A DNA stretch of 64,000 bases from Leishmania donovani (GCF_000227135.1 NC_018252.1:667230-731229), one strand, 5' to 3'; counted from the first letter of the stretch, positions 51,528 through 61,874 are shown. Made by a program: numbers and translations. The notes: generated from the letters alone by a model not told the origin.

Positions 51528-53093
51528 TCACACCCAGCTTCTGATGTGGCCATCCCAAGCAGCTGTCACCACCTTGGTGGGCTCGATCGGGTGCCATAGG
51601 TGGGACACCAGCATCTGCGCGTGGGCCTTGAAGGACTTCTCCAGCTTCTTCGCTGCCCAGTCCCATACGTACAGCTTGCCGCCAATGTCGCCGCTCGACA
51701 GATACCGGCCATCGTGGCTGAAGCTCAACTGACATCGCGTGCCGGAAATGGTGTGCCCTGTGAACTCACAGTCGTGCAGGAGTCGCAGACGGCCGCCGCC
51801 GTCGTCGCGGAAGACGATTACCTTGTTGTTGAGCGACTGCGCGGCGAGGAACTCCGGCTGCGTCGGGTGGTGCAGAACGTGCGTGATAGCGTGCATCGCC
51901 GCATCGGCAAACTGTTTGATCTGCACCGGACTTCGGTAGTCCCAAGTGCGCAGTGTCCTGTCCTCCGAGGTGGTGAGCATCTTGCTACCGTTGCTCAGCA
52001 GCGTGAGGTTGAAGATGGTGCCCATATGCCCCGTGTACTCGCGCTGGTACTTACTGCAGCCAACGCGCACGTCGTAGAGGACCACTTTCTTGTCCACGGC
52101 CGCCAACAGAAGGTGCGCCTCATCGGAGGGGTGGTGAAGATGCTGTACGACGGGGAGGCTGTCTGGATTGGTTAGCACGTGCGTACAGACGCCAGCCTCG
52201 ACGTCCCACATGGCCACGGTGCCGTCTACTGAGCCAGTCGACATGATCGCTGCGTTCGTCGTCACCTCCAGGCTTTTGATTGGCTGCGAATGCGCCGCGA
52301 AGGTGGCGAGTAGCTGGCGCGTCGACGCGTTCCACAGCCGGCACTGCCCACCGATGTCGCCAGAGAAGAGGAGGTGGCCGTACGCAGGCGGGGCCCAGCG
52401 GAGTTGCTGCACGCCAGACGCCTTGCCGGAGCGTCGCTCACCGCCGCTGCTACCGCCATGGTCCGCCAGAAACGAAGACGATGCCGGCGCGGAGGCGGCG
52501 TTGGGCGCTGCCTCACAGCCTTCTGGTACCTTGAACACGCCGCGCATGGTGCGGGGCGGCTGGCACGCCTTTTGCTTCGTGGACTGCTCGTGCTCCAGCA
52601 CGCTCGACGGCGGCTCTAGGAAGGACTTGCCGAGGTAGTTGACCCGCTCCACGCCATTCACAAAGACGGCCGTCGGTGGCCCGTCCACGGCGGGCACGGG
52701 ACGGGCGGCCGCTGTCGCTGCGGCGGCAGCACAGGAGGATGCGCTGAGCGCCGCCGCAGCATTCTCGCGCCGAGCCCTCTTTAGCGCCTGCGCCATGGCG
52801 CAGCTGGACGGACTACCGGTGCCCGTTGCCGCCTCCGATGCCTTCTCTGTGTTAGCCGAGGATGCGTCATCAGTGACTTGAAGCAGTGAGGGTGGCGGGT
52901 CGGGGTACGCCTTGCGAGCGTCCTCTGGGCTCGTGTACAGCGCGAGAAGCTCCGCGACGCTGTCGCTGCGGCGCTTCATGAGGGAATGCAGGTACACGTC
53001 CGTCGCCAGCTCTGCCTCAGCCCTGCCTTCGGCTCCGAAAGCCTGCAGCCGGGCCATGTCCGCTGGCGTGGGGGGTCGATCCGTGGGGAACAT
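51528..53093 (-). CDS. PRP17: Pre-mRNA splicing factor PRP17/CDC40 (WD40)
   Basis: 521 residues from the ATG at 53093 (MFPTDRPPTPADMARLQAFG). An N-terminal non-repeat region (1-200) contains the conserved segment NGVERVNYLGKSFLEPP. Seven WD40 repeats fill about 220-521, for example HLLFSGDIGGQCRLW, MSTGSVDGTVAMWD and MLTTSEDRTLRTWDYR. They end with the PRP17 signature FTGHTISGTRCQLSFSHDG, SSGDIGGKLYVWDW and VVTAAWDGHIRSWV. Family knowledge: PRP17 acts at the second step of splicing in the catalytic spliceosome, so in this organism it serves mostly trans-splicing. The start was chosen at the first ATG that gives conserved-type sequence; 58 codons upstream are open but low-complexity. Confidence 0.93.
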   Translation of the reverse strand: MFPTDRPPTPADMARLQAFGAEGRAEAELATDVYLHSLMKRRSDSVAELLALYTSPEDARKAYPDPPPSLLQVTDDASSANTEKASEAATGTGSPSSCAMAQALKRARRENAAAALSASSCAAAAATAAARPVPAVDGPPTAVFVNGVERVNYLGKSFLEPPSSVLEHEQSTKQKACQPPRTMRGVFKVPEGCEAAPNAASAPASSSFLADHGGSSGGERRSGKASGVQQLRWAPPAYGHLLFSGDIGGQCRLWNASTRQLLATFAAHSQPIKSLEVTTNAAIMSTGSVDGTVAMWDVEAGVCTHVLTNPDSLPVVQHLHHPSDEAHLLLAAVDKKVVLYDVRVGCSKYQREYTGHMGTIFNLTLLSNGSKMLTTSEDRTLRTWDYRSPVQIKQFADAAMHAITHVLHHPTQPEFLAAQSLNNKVIVFRDDGGGRLRLLHDCEFTGHTISGTRCQLSFSHDGRYLSSGDIGGKLYVWDWAAKKLEKSFKAHAQMLVSHLWHPIEPTKVVTAAWDGHIRSWV

Positions 53094-53787
53094 CCAAGGC
53101 AGTTGCGGTCGTTTCGTGAGTGCGATTTTGGATTTCGGGTCTTGGGGGGAGGAAGGAGAGGGGAGTACGTCTGCCTGTTGTGAGACGTGTGTGTGTGCCG
53201 CTATACAGATGAGGGGAGGGAGGCAGAGAAAGTGGTTGTACCTACGCGAACCCACCCCGGTGCGCACGTGGATGTGTGGGTGCGGGTGAGGTCATGCGCA
53301 CAAGGAGGATGCCGACGAGGGTGGTGGCTGTGGTCGCAAGGGAAGGGAGGAGAGGCCGAGCAGTTGCACTCGCCTGTGCATACGCCGCATCCACCACATT
53401 TCATAGCGGCTACGTGCGTGCACCCCAGTGAAACATCGAGGAGAGGAGGTGCAGCATCGTTATGATGGCTGCGGTGACCATTGAATGCCCGCAAATGCCT
53501 GTGCACTCATTGCGCCGCATCATCGACATCCTCTCTTGCCATGGGAGGAAGCGGGGTGGCGATGGCGGGGCGCTAGTGAGGGAGCGTGACGCACAAGCCA
53601 ACGCAGAATGTGATACACCGCAGACCTACGCACATACTCAGGGGCAGACGCACAGAAGTACAGGGCAGATGGAGGAAAGGAGATGGGAGAGACGTCGGGA
53701 GGGCACCACGCACACGCTTGTGGAGAGAGGTGCACACAGAGAGAGAGAGAGAGAGACAGACAGACACTAAACACAAACAAGCACACA
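53094..53787. other. Intergenic spacer
   Basis: 0.7 kb without a credible gene. A GA run at 53741-53757 and CA sequence lie close beyond the TPM-protein stop codon. Confidence 0.55.
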
Positions 53788-55095
53788 CTATAGATTGAGG
53801 TTGCCATTCGTCTTCTGATGCGTTTGACTGCCCTCGACAAGGAAGTCGTACCAGTGCTTTTCGGTGTCTATGGTGAGTGGCCTGTACAGCGGTAGCAGCA
53901 CCTCGCGCCCAATATGGCAGTTAGCGCAGCTGTACGTTAACTTCTTTAGCCCGTCCTCGCGCTTCGACGGCAGCTTGATGATATCCTTTTCCAAGCTGCA
54001 CGTGTAGTACTGGCAGTCCATGCACTGCAGGCACTTCGTGTTCTGGTGCATGTCGCGCGAGCACAGCACGACACTGTGACCATCAGCGCAGTGGGGGCAC
54101 TTCCATACGCGGTAGTACGCACATCCGTTCATCAGCTCCAGGTATTGGCCACGCGTCATCAGCTTCTGCAGCGTGGCGTCGTCGCGGACGCGACTCATGA
54201 GGTGATGGCACTTGGGGCACACCGTGTCGAGCAGCTGACTCACGAGCCACGCCGTGCAGGCTGTGAAGAAGAGGACGCCAGCGACAAGGTATGGAACCTG
54301 CTTCACACCGTAGCGCACCGTCTTGCCAACGAAGCGGACCTTGTTGCGCGTCGGCAGCGTCAGCAGGCCTTTCTCCCACCGCATGTGCATCTCCTGCGCC
54401 TGCCGCGCAATCGCGTACACGAGCTGCACGGTGGCCTGGCTCGGCTTGCCATCTCGCACAAGAGGCTGAAAAACCTCACGCACGGCAGGTGCGAGGAAGT
54501 TGTTGTCAAAGTACTCCTCGATGGACAAGCCGCTGATGAGCTGCACCGTCGCCTCTCGCTGCGCGATAACGAGCAGCAGGCCGTTTCCATTGGGCTCTCC
54601 GATGGCCCAATCGAAAAAGATGGAGTTCGCGAAGGCCTTCGAGGTGGTGTAGCCCACCGTCGGCACGAGCACCACGTACATGTCCGTCTTGCACAGCGAC
54701 TGCATCTTGTCAATCGCCTGCTCAATCTCCATCCGGTCCTCGGAGCTGAGAATGCCGACCAGGTCCGTCACACGCTTCTTTGCGTAGCGCGGCACGAGCT
54801 CCCAGGGCCGCTGCGTCTTGCGGTAGTGGATCTCGTCCATCGTTTGCATCTTCTCGAAAGAGGCGACGATCTCGCGGTTGTTGCGCTGGCGGCCAGCCTT
54901 GAGGTCCGCTGCCAGATCGCGACTCTGACCGAGCTTCGACAGCGGCGAGAGAAGATCGAAGCCGGCGTGCCGCCTCGAGGTGAAGAGCGGCGAGGAAGGC
55001 GAGGAAGATGCGGCGACTGCCGTGGTGTTGCTCCCATCGCTGATGCCGGCACATGGCAGCCGCACTGCAGCCACAGTGCTGCACCGACGCCACAT
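53788..55095 (-). CDS. TPM-domain membrane protein with a cysteine-rich C-terminus
   Basis: 435 residues from the first in-frame ATG (55095). The first 45 residues are Arg/Ala/Ser-rich (MWRRCSTVAAVRLPCAG) and suit a mitochondrial presequence. A TPM (TLP18.3/Psb32/MOLO-1) domain lies at about 105-245: VTDLVGILSSEDRMEIEQ, MYVVLVPTVGY, then WAIGEPNGNGLLLVIA and ATVQLISGLSIEEYFD. One transmembrane segment follows (about 265-287, VPYLVAGVLFFTACTAWLV). The rest is a zinc-ribbon-like tail with CPKC, CPHC, CLQCMDC and CANC pairs. TPM domains in plants act in photosystem repair and in animals modulate receptors; in a non-photosynthetic protist the role is unknown. A membrane quality-control or assembly function in the mitochondrion is inference. 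Confidence 0.85.
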   Translation of the reverse strand: MWRRCSTVAAVRLPCAGISDGSNTTAVAASSSPSSPLFTSRRHAGFDLLSPLSKLGQSRDLAADLKAGRQRNNREIVASFEKMQTMDEIHYRKTQRPWELVPRYAKKRVTDLVGILSSEDRMEIEQAIDKMQSLCKTDMYVVLVPTVGYTTSKAFANSIFFDWAIGEPNGNGLLLVIAQREATVQLISGLSIEEYFDNNFLAPAVREVFQPLVRDGKPSQATVQLVYAIARQAQEMHMRWEKGLLTLPTRNKVRFVGKTVRYGVKQVPYLVAGVLFFTACTAWLVSQLLDTVCPKCHHLMSRVRDDATLQKLMTRGQYLELMNGCAYYRVWKCPHCADGHSVVLCSRDMHQNTKCLQCMDCQYYTCSLEKDIIKLPSKREDGLKKLTYSCANCHIGREVLLPLYRPLTIDTEKHWYDFLVEGSQTHQKTNGNLNL

Positions 55096-55851
55096 CGCCA
55101 ACTCTTTTTTTTTTTACTGTTAAATATTTTTTGTTTGATCTGTGAAGACTACTTAAGGGAGCTCGTTTAAGAGCAGCGCCACGCGCAGGCGCAATCTACC
55201 ACAGCGACACGAGCACACCCAGTGAGAGCCACAAGCCACGTATGCCGCTGCGTGTGGGTGAGATGAGCGAAAGGGGCGCGGGACGGAGACACGATGCCCC
55301 CTTCACACCACCCTGCAGTGAGTTCGCTGGTTTTTATGTGCATGCGTGCGTGTGTGTGTGTGTGCGTGTGTGCAGGCAGCACCGGTGATGAGAGAGACAG
55401 AGGAAGGGCCCGGCGGCGGCGCGCACAACAAGACAGAGGGAGGGAGAAGGTAATTATGACGTACAAGGAAAGAAAGGCAGCTGCCTGGCTTCGCTGTAGG
55501 GGCGGGGCGGGGGTGGCAGGTGGCATTGGCCACCCCCGCCAGCGAGCGAGCGAGAGATAGCCTTCGGTGTCCTTCTATTCGGTAGTGTGCTTGATTACCT
55601 TTCGCACAGAGCGGGAGAGGGATGTGGAACGGCCCGGACAAGAGAGAATGTCGCGCACCAGCTGGCACTCAGCAGGTCAGCATACAGCATACGTAAACAT
55701 CTACCCGATCATCGTTTTTGGCCAAAGAGAGAGAGACCCGGTCGTGGCTCTGCCGCAGCAGTGGGTTGGTTGGCTGAGGAGGGCCCGAGGAGAGCGTAGG
55801 GAACGATGGTCAGCGTGGCAAGTGCGTCCCCTGTTGCCATCAGCCATGGGG
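55096..55851. other. Intergenic spacer
   Basis: 0.75 kb without a credible gene. A T run at 55106-55116 and AT-rich sequence lie just upstream of the TPM start; a purine run lies at about 55433-55452. Confidence 0.55.
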
Positions 55852-56991
55852 CTAATGCTGCGCCGACTTCGACATGGCCTCCATCTTGTCCAGCCGAAGG
55901 GCCGCCAGCGCCATTTGCTGGTTAAGCTGCCCCACGTGCGCCTCGTACGCCTGCCGCACCGCCATCCAACGCCGCTGCAGGGTCTCGTAGCGCTGCACGT
56001 TGGCGCGCGCAAGAACCGCCACGTCGATCATCTCGACAGATGTACCCACCCTTAGCGCAGACGCGGCGTTGCACCCCATTGCCGTCCACGCGCGTTGCCA
56101 GACCTGCTGCTCCTCCTCCGAGGCGACGGTGTGCGAGGGCTGGTAGGCAAGGAGACGACGCAGCCGCGCACCGAGGCTGTCCGCCGCGCCGCCGGAGCTG
56201 CCCTCGCGCATGCTCAAGAGGCTCTCCGCGTAGCGCTGCAGTGTGATCAGCTGCTGATAAACGCCTTCGATTGTCGCGACATGACGACACTTGCACTCCA
56301 CCACGTCCCCGAGACAGCACGCGATGCGGCTCAGCAGAGCGTCAACGGCGCCTTCGCCGTCGTGCGCCTCGCCTGCTGTGACCCTGGCCGTGCCCGCCAC
56401 CGCAGCTGCCGCGGCGCGTGGAGGTGAGGCGGCAGATTCTGCTCGCTCCGAGGCGGGATGCGGCGATTCGTTGGGGCGCTGTGTGACCCAGCCGAATATG
56501 TCGTCCTCGTCTTCACCACCGCCTTGCACCACCCACACGTCGTCCGACAGCGGTGGCGGCGGGGGTGCACGGGTGGGTGCCTTGGCATGATTGCCCGACG
56601 CCTCGCTCCGCGCCTTCGCCCCTGCCGGCATTGCCGGGAGTGCAGCCGCCAAGTCGTCGACGTCGTCGGGGAACGCAGTGGGGGAGCAGAGGTCTATGTG
56701 TCGCTCTTTCCGTAGCCGCTGCAGCTTCCGCGCAATGCGGCGGCGGAGCTGCGCGGTGTCACTGTCGCTGCTGTCGAGGGTATCGGAGGCCACTGCGCGG
56801 TACTCGGAGAGGAGGGCCGCTGCCGACGGCGCTGCCGTGCCACCGAACAGCTTGTCCTGTTGCTCAGCAGCGAGCGTCGCTGCTACGCGCGCTGTCTGCG
56901 CATGCAGCCGCCGCAGACATTCCTGGAGTGGCGCCCCCATGTCCACGAGGACAAGAGATGGGGCAGTCGCAGCCGGCATGCAGGCTTCCAT
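55852..56991 (-). CDS. Protein of unknown function, helical ends
   Basis: 379 residues from ATG 56991 (MEACMPAATAPS); a start at 56940 (MGAPLQECLRRLHAQ) is equally plausible. I do not recognise it. Residues about 18-120 are helical with Arg/Leu heptads (LRRRIARKLQRLRKER). A Pro/Ala/Ser-rich linker carries an acidic aromatic patch, DDVWVVQGGGEDEDDIFGWV. The C-terminal 160 residues are helical again (LDALLSRIACC-type start, IEGVYQQLITLQRYAESLL, and a closing coiled coil LNQQMALAALRLDKMEAM). No membrane segment. Codon and amino-acid composition fit a real gene rather than a repeat-derived frame. Confidence 0.75.
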   Translation of the reverse strand: MEACMPAATAPSLVLVDMGAPLQECLRRLHAQTARVAATLAAEQQDKLFGGTAAPSAAALLSEYRAVASDTLDSSDSDTAQLRRRIARKLQRLRKERHIDLCSPTAFPDDVDDLAAALPAMPAGAKARSEASGNHAKAPTRAPPPPPLSDDVWVVQGGGEDEDDIFGWVTQRPNESPHPASERAESAASPPRAAAAAVAGTARVTAGEAHDGEGAVDALLSRIACCLGDVVECKCRHVATIEGVYQQLITLQRYAESLLSMREGSSGGAADSLGARLRRLLAYQPSHTVASEEEQQVWQRAWTAMGCNAASALRVGTSVEMIDVAVLARANVQRYETLQRRWMAVRQAYEAHVGQLNQQMALAALRLDKMEAMSKSAQH

Positions 56992-57404
56992 CCAGCCAAC
57001 CCTCGTAGGCGATGAGCGTATCTGTGTGTGTGTGTGTGCGCGCGCGCATGCGTGACGCAAGCTTGATATCGACGAGGAGAGCCATAGTGGAGTTTGTGTG
57101 TGTGCGTGTGCGTGTGCAAAGGAGGATAGAGTGAAAGAGATGGAAAGGCATGCATCGCCATCAGGCTACAACGTCGTCGACACTGCGCATAGGTGATGCG
57201 CGCCTGGCTTGCTTGCCACGCGTATCGCTTTCTTCCCGCGTCTCTGCAGCGACCACGACACATACAGGTAGCGGCGATGGCGATAGCATGGCGCGGCGTA
57301 GCTGGCAGGCGATGGAGGCCACACCCCCAGCCTCTCCTGTGCATTGGTAAGTGAGCTCTCGTTGTCGTCCGCTGTGGGAGAAGCACATCGACGCTTGCGG
57401 TCGT
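56992..57404. other. Short intergenic spacer
   Basis: 0.4 kb, the shortest spacer in the window; alternating GT/GC sequence at about 57021-57052. No gene seen. Confidence 0.5.
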
Positions 57405-58142
57405 TTATGTGGTCGTGGCTGGACGCGTCAGGTGTGCCGCCGTCGCTAACGCAGCCAAGACAGAGGGGGCTACCTCTTCTCCAAACAGGGCCAAACTCAC
57501 AGGGCTCGCAACGTGGTAGCAGAGCAGCACGACGCTGCACCACCCGCACAACTCGGCGCGCATGGACTCCAGGCCGCGTAGGCTGTTGGAGAGAGTGTAC
57601 ACCTCCGGTGGCGGCGCTGCTGCGTGGGATGATGAGCTTGGCGCTAGTGTGCCGCTGTCTTCATCAGCCCGCCGCAGGAAAGAAGACGGTGTATCCGGAG
57701 TTCCGTACACACGACTCTGTGCGTCGCCGATGATGCCATCAAGCGCTGCAGCCAACCCTGTTCCATGCGGCGGAGTGTTGTCATGGCTGTTGAGCAGCGA
57801 CGACGACGACACCTGCAGCGCGGTAGCGAGCTCGCGCACCACTCCATCATCACCCAGTAAGAAGAGTTGAGGGCTGCTGGTGCTCCGAAGGCGGCCTCCG
57901 TCCAACCGGCACGACACGGCAGAGCCACGCTGCGATGCACGCACTGACGTCGCTGACCCATCGTTGTCGCCCTGGTCGCATGCGATTTCTGGTCTACTAT
58001 TAGAGCCACTTTGAATGGCGAGGCGCTCAAGACGCATGTAGAGCTCGATGACCGCCGCCGTCGTAGAGGCGGAGGGGCCGTCATGCTGAGAAGTTGAGAG
58101 TGGACGGAATAATGTGTTGATTGTGTCGAAGGAGCAGGGCAT
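57405..58142 (-). CDS. Protein of unknown function, hydrophobic C-terminal part
   Basis: 245 residues from ATG 58142 (MPCSFDTINTLFRPLSTSQ); the frame upstream of it is repeat-derived. I do not recognise it. The first two thirds are Ser-rich with short helices (AVIELYMRLERLAIQ; FLLGDDGVVRELATALQV). The last 60 residues are a helix pair with a strongly hydrophobic stretch (ELCGWCSVVLLCYHVASPV, then LALFGEEVAPSVLAALA) that could be one or two membrane segments or a buried core. It is the least certain of the medium-sized genes because the composition is simple, but the closing segment looks like selected protein sequence. Confidence 0.55.
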   Translation of the reverse strand: MPCSFDTINTLFRPLSTSQHDGPSASTTAAVIELYMRLERLAIQSGSNSRPEIACDQGDNDGSATSVRASQRGSAVSCRLDGGRLRSTSSPQLFLLGDDGVVRELATALQVSSSSLLNSHDNTPPHGTGLAAALDGIIGDAQSRVYGTPDTPSSFLRRADEDSGTLAPSSSSHAAAPPPEVYTLSNSLRGLESMRAELCGWCSVVLLCYHVASPVSLALFGEEVAPSVLAALATAAHLTRPATTT

Positions 58143-59171
58143 TGGAGAATGGCGTGTGTGTGTGTGTGTGTGATGCACGGAAGGATCCCATATGTGAACA
58201 TAACCCCGCACCCAGCTAGAATGCCCATGCGTGCGTTTCCGAAGTTCCCTTGCAGCCGCCTCCCGAGACGAGCGGGCGACAAGGAGAGTGAGCGACGGAG
58301 TATTATAGCGGCGTGATGGCGAAGAGGCAGCACAGGCTGCACACTCTCACGCATGAGCGGGCATCGAGGGGATGCCGATGTGCGAAGCGTAAAGACGGCG
58401 ACACACACACACACACACACACACATACCCACGCCCAATGCCCACCTGTCTACATTGCGGTCATTGAAAAAGGCGCATACCGTCCATGCAGGTGGTCTCT
58501 TACCTGCGTGACCCCCTCCCTTCACCTCGTTCTCCTGCCAGACAAGCTCAGCCGAGGGGGAGGGGGATGCTGTTCTGGCCGCTGTCGCTGAGGCCAAGAA
58601 GGCGAGCGAGGGCAGAGGCGGAGACACACGCAGACAGAACGAGTGATGATACAGCACAACAGCACAGAAAGAAGAAGAGGACGGCAGAACAGCCTCGTGT
58701 GACGTGATCTCGCTGGTGCGCTACTCTTTCGGTGGCACCATCCTCCCCTCCCCCCCCCCCCACACACACACACACACAATCCCGCCTCCTCGCCGTGACC
58801 GTCGTCGACTTCCACGCAGAGCCGCAGCAGACAACGAGAGCAAAGACGAAAAGGGTGAGATGGAGCGAGGTGGTCCCCTGCGGAAGGCAGAGAGGCAGAG
58901 GCAGCGGAGTGCGTGTTTCCTCGTGTGCGTTTCCCCTTTCCTCTTCCCTGCCCAACAAGGACGCACAACCCGAGAAAAAAAAAGCAAGACCGCCAAGAGA
59001 GAGAGAGAGACAGATCCAGCAACAGAATGCTTCGTACGACGCAAGCATGGCTCACCGTCTTACGCGCCGTGCGTACGTGTGGCGAGGGTATGAATAGCAG
59101 AAGAGGAGGAGTGCACGCAGACGCATCAATACGTCCGCCAACGTGGCTCTTCCGGATTCCTGTTTCGCATT
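58143..59171. other. Intergenic spacer
   Basis: 1 kb without a credible gene. CA tracts lie at 58401-58425 and about 58761-58778 (after a C run), and a GA run near 59001-59013. Confidence 0.55.
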
Positions 59172-59591
59172 TTAGAAGTTGTACCCGTCAGCAGCGTCGT
59201 CGCCATCGCCACCATCAGCGACGGTGAGTGACACGCCCGCCGCGATGAAGCACACCCCGCTGAGGAGCGTGAAGAAGAGTGCCAAGCCGCAAATCACGGA
59301 GGTGTGATAGAGCACCACCGCCAGACCTGGACCCGATATAAGCAGCACACCGCCCATGAAGAGGCCGACTGTGCTGAAGGCATCCAGCGGCTCGTCATCA
59401 AAGTCGATGAAGTCGTCGCTGTCGGCGCCGCGACCACACAAGAAGAAGGGGACGGGGGCGAAGCAGTAGAGCGCAAGGCTCATCAAAGGCCACGCATTTC
59501 GCTTCCTTACAACGGTGCAGCCCAAAATCAGGAATAGGAAGCCCATCACCAGGAAGAAGGCCGAGATGATCAGCTGGCGAAGGCCGGACAT
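59172..59591 (-). CDS. VPS55: Vps55/LEPROT-family endosomal membrane protein
   Basis: 139 residues from ATG 59591 (MSGLRQLIISAFFLVMGFLF), the same length as human LEPROT and yeast Vps55. Four hydrophobic segments are visible. Family features seen: LILGCTVV at the end of segment 1, WPLMSLALYCFAPVPFFLCGR in and after segment 2 (the family has W-P-L-F-V ... Y-x-L-x-P-I-P), and GPGLAVVLYH before segment 4. Between segments 2 and 3 there is an acidic loop, ADSDDFIDFDDEPLDAF, and the C-terminus is also acidic. Family knowledge: Vps55 forms a complex with Vps68 and controls traffic from late endosome to vacuole/lysosome; LEPROT affects receptor surface level. The start was chosen because segment 1 follows directly and upstream codons are Cys-Val repeats. 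Confidence 0.85.
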   Translation of the reverse strand: MSGLRQLIISAFFLVMGFLFLILGCTVVRKRNAWPLMSLALYCFAPVPFFLCGRGADSDDFIDFDDEPLDAFSTVGLFMGGVLLISGPGLAVVLYHTSVICGLALFFTLLSGVCFIAAGVSLTVADGGDGDDAADGYNF

Positions 59592-60532
59592 GGCAATCAG
59601 CTGAGAGAGCGATGGAGGGAGGAGGGTGCTGTGCCGCAAAGGTTGATACTGATCTCCGGCCCTAATAGCGAAGACCGACACACACACACACACACACACG
59701 CAGACTGGCGTTGGTGAGCTTCGAGTGGCGCGGCAACGAGTCGTTGTGCTGGTAGCCGCTGCCTCACCCCGGGTGCAAGTGGATCGGCGTGACCAACACG
59801 ATCAAGCTAAAATAATCAAAGGCGAAAGGGAGAAGAGAGTTGGCAAAAGAGGAACGAATGCGAAGACGTGCAGGCGCTGGCGTTCCAGCAGACATACACA
59901 CACACACATATATATATATATGAGTCTGTGCGTGCGTGTGAGTATGCGTATCTGTATGTATGTGTAATGTGTACATGCGTATGTGTTGGGCAGGATCCGG
60001 TGTTCGAGCAGCAGCACAAGCCGAGCAGGGAAAGAGTTGGAGAGGAAGACGGTGGGGCGAGGGCATTACCGAATCGACTTGTGTGCCTACAACCAAGGAA
60101 AGGCAGCAGCAAGAGGGGAAGACAAATGCGTGCGTTGTTGTTGGGGGTGGGGAGTGGGCGTGGGGGGGGGGGCCGGTGGCGGGGCCGGGCTAGATGGTGG
60201 GTTCGAGCACGGTGCTGCATCACTCTACCTCTGCCTTGCAAGACGCGACGGTGGATCTCTTCCAGCGCTTTCTTCCCATCGAGATCGACGTACTCGCGCT
60301 CTCACGTCGTTCCACGAAAATGCGTGTGTGTGCTGTTATCATTGTTGTTTTAGAGAGGAGAGATACACACCACATACAGTCTCTGCCTGCCTGCCTCTCA
60401 GCTCTTTCCCTTCCGCTGCATGTGCAGCTCACGGCCCGCGGCGCTGAGCGAGGTGCCCCGTAGCCGGGGGGCGTGCATTCTTGCACAGCAGCGTAAGAGC
60501 GAGTGAGTAACACTCCTTCTCGGCCACCCGCT
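59592..60532. other. Intergenic spacer
   Basis: 0.94 kb without a credible gene. It holds CA at 59679-59699, TA near 59909-59922 and a G-rich block at 60143-60190 with quadruplex potential on the plus strand. Confidence 0.55.
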
Positions 60533-61195
60533 TCACTTTGATGGCGACTGTACCTCCCACGCCAGTTCGAGCAGGTTCGACGCTGCGCCGTCAAGAAAAA
60601 GCTTCTTGGCGTGGCTGCTGTTCAGCTTCTTCGCCGTTTGCACGACGCTGAGCCCCATCAGCAGCGGTCTTGTCTCGCCGTAGCGACGGATGCGGTGGGC
60701 TATAGCGCTCGCGAGAAGGTTCGTCAGCGGGTGGTCACGGAGGCCGAGCAGAACCGCGAAGTCGAGTGACGGCGTCTCATCATCATACATGAAAGCGCCG
60801 GGCCCGATAGCCGGCGCGTCGTAGCGGAGAAGAACACCGGGCGCACACGTCTGCTCCTCCGTCACGAAGAGAAGCACGTAATCGACGAAGCAGCGGACCG
60901 ACAGGTGCAGCACCACACGGATGCTCTCATCATTGCCGTCGTCCGCGACCTCCGCTGCCGCCGCCGCTCCTGTGGACGATACCGAGCTGGGGCCAGGGAA
61001 GCAGAAGGTGATGGTACGCTGGCGAAGGGCTGGCTGAAGTTCCACAGCGGGGTGCTCTGGTGTAGCGGTGGAGCACGTGGTCGCCTGCGGCGCATCACAG
61101 ACACTCGAGCTCATCCTCGCGGTTGTGTGCTTCTGCGGAGCTCCCTGCGCGTACAACTGAGGTGTGCACTTTTCCACGAACAACGATCCCATCAT
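60533..61195 (-). CDS. Proteasome assembly chaperone 3 (PSMG3/PAC3)-like protein
   Basis: 220 residues from ATG 61195, or 193 from ATG 61114, which may be the true start. After a Ser/Thr/Ala-rich N-terminus comes a beta strand region (RQRTITFCFPG; SIRVVLHLSVRCFVDYVLLFVT). The key region near the C-terminus reads FAVLLGLRDHPLTNLLASAI, then RPLLMGLSVV and a final helix. Human PSMG3 has the same order: V-L-L-G-x-D-x-P-L, an amphipathic helix, a second strand after R-x-x-L-L-A, then a last helix. Family knowledge: PAC3 with PAC4 chaperones assembly of the 20S proteasome alpha ring. The match is by pattern over about 60 residues, so PAC4 or another member of this fold is possible. Confidence 0.65.
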   Translation of the reverse strand: MMGSLFVEKCTPQLYAQGAPQKHTTARMSSSVCDAPQATTCSTATPEHPAVELQPALRQRTITFCFPGPSSVSSTGAAAAAEVADDGNDESIRVVLHLSVRCFVDYVLLFVTEEQTCAPGVLLRYDAPAIGPGAFMYDDETPSLDFAVLLGLRDHPLTNLLASAIAHRIRRYGETRPLLMGLSVVQTAKKLNSSHAKKLFLDGAASNLLELAWEVQSPSK

Positions 61196-61874
61196 GCACA
61201 CACGCGTACACAGAGGGATAGAAATAGAGATGAGGGAGGGGGAAGGAGGAGGAGGGGAGAGCTTAGGAACAGCTGCGTGTGCCAAGCAGAGACTAACAGG
61301 GGTGGGTGGGTGACCGGCGTGTGCGCCTTTCCGTTCCTTCCACGCCGTCTATGGGGCGAAGCAGACTCTTCGGTTGGTGCGCCACGTGCACGTGTGCACA
61401 TGCCGCCTTCCACACCGCACGCGATACGCAACCATTCTTTCTCTACTTACCTCATCCGCTCGCACCTGTAGCACCGCGGTGACCAGGAGCGTAAAAGTGT
61501 CAGAGAACCGGCACACCAGCACATGCACGCATGCTCGTGCGCTTCGCCGCCGCGGAGCTCCTTGCTTCACTTCCTCTTTCTTCGTACAGAATTATTTCGC
61601 GTCCGTGCAGGGAGAAGAAGGTTCAACGTGTGAAGATCCGGAGGGGAAGACGGTGGCGGAAGCACGAGCGAGAGACAAGAGGAGGAGTCTCGACAGGGAG
61701 AAAGGGAGGGAGGGAGGGGGCGAAGATACGGATTCAAGTCGAACACACACACACACACACACACACAAGCACGCGTATGCAGGCAGGCGGGCGGAGAGAA
61801 AAGGGGCATCGCCTGACAATGGAGCGGCACTACGGCAATGGGCACCGCGCCCACATCGCAGATGCACCGCCTCC
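61196..61874. other. Intergenic spacer
   Basis: 0.68 kb without a credible gene; CA microsatellite at 61743-61767. Confidence 0.55.
61743..61767. repeat. CA dinucleotide microsatellite
   Basis: A pure CA run in the spacer between PPCS and the PAC3-like gene, about 110 bases beyond the PPCS stop. Confidence 0.9.
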
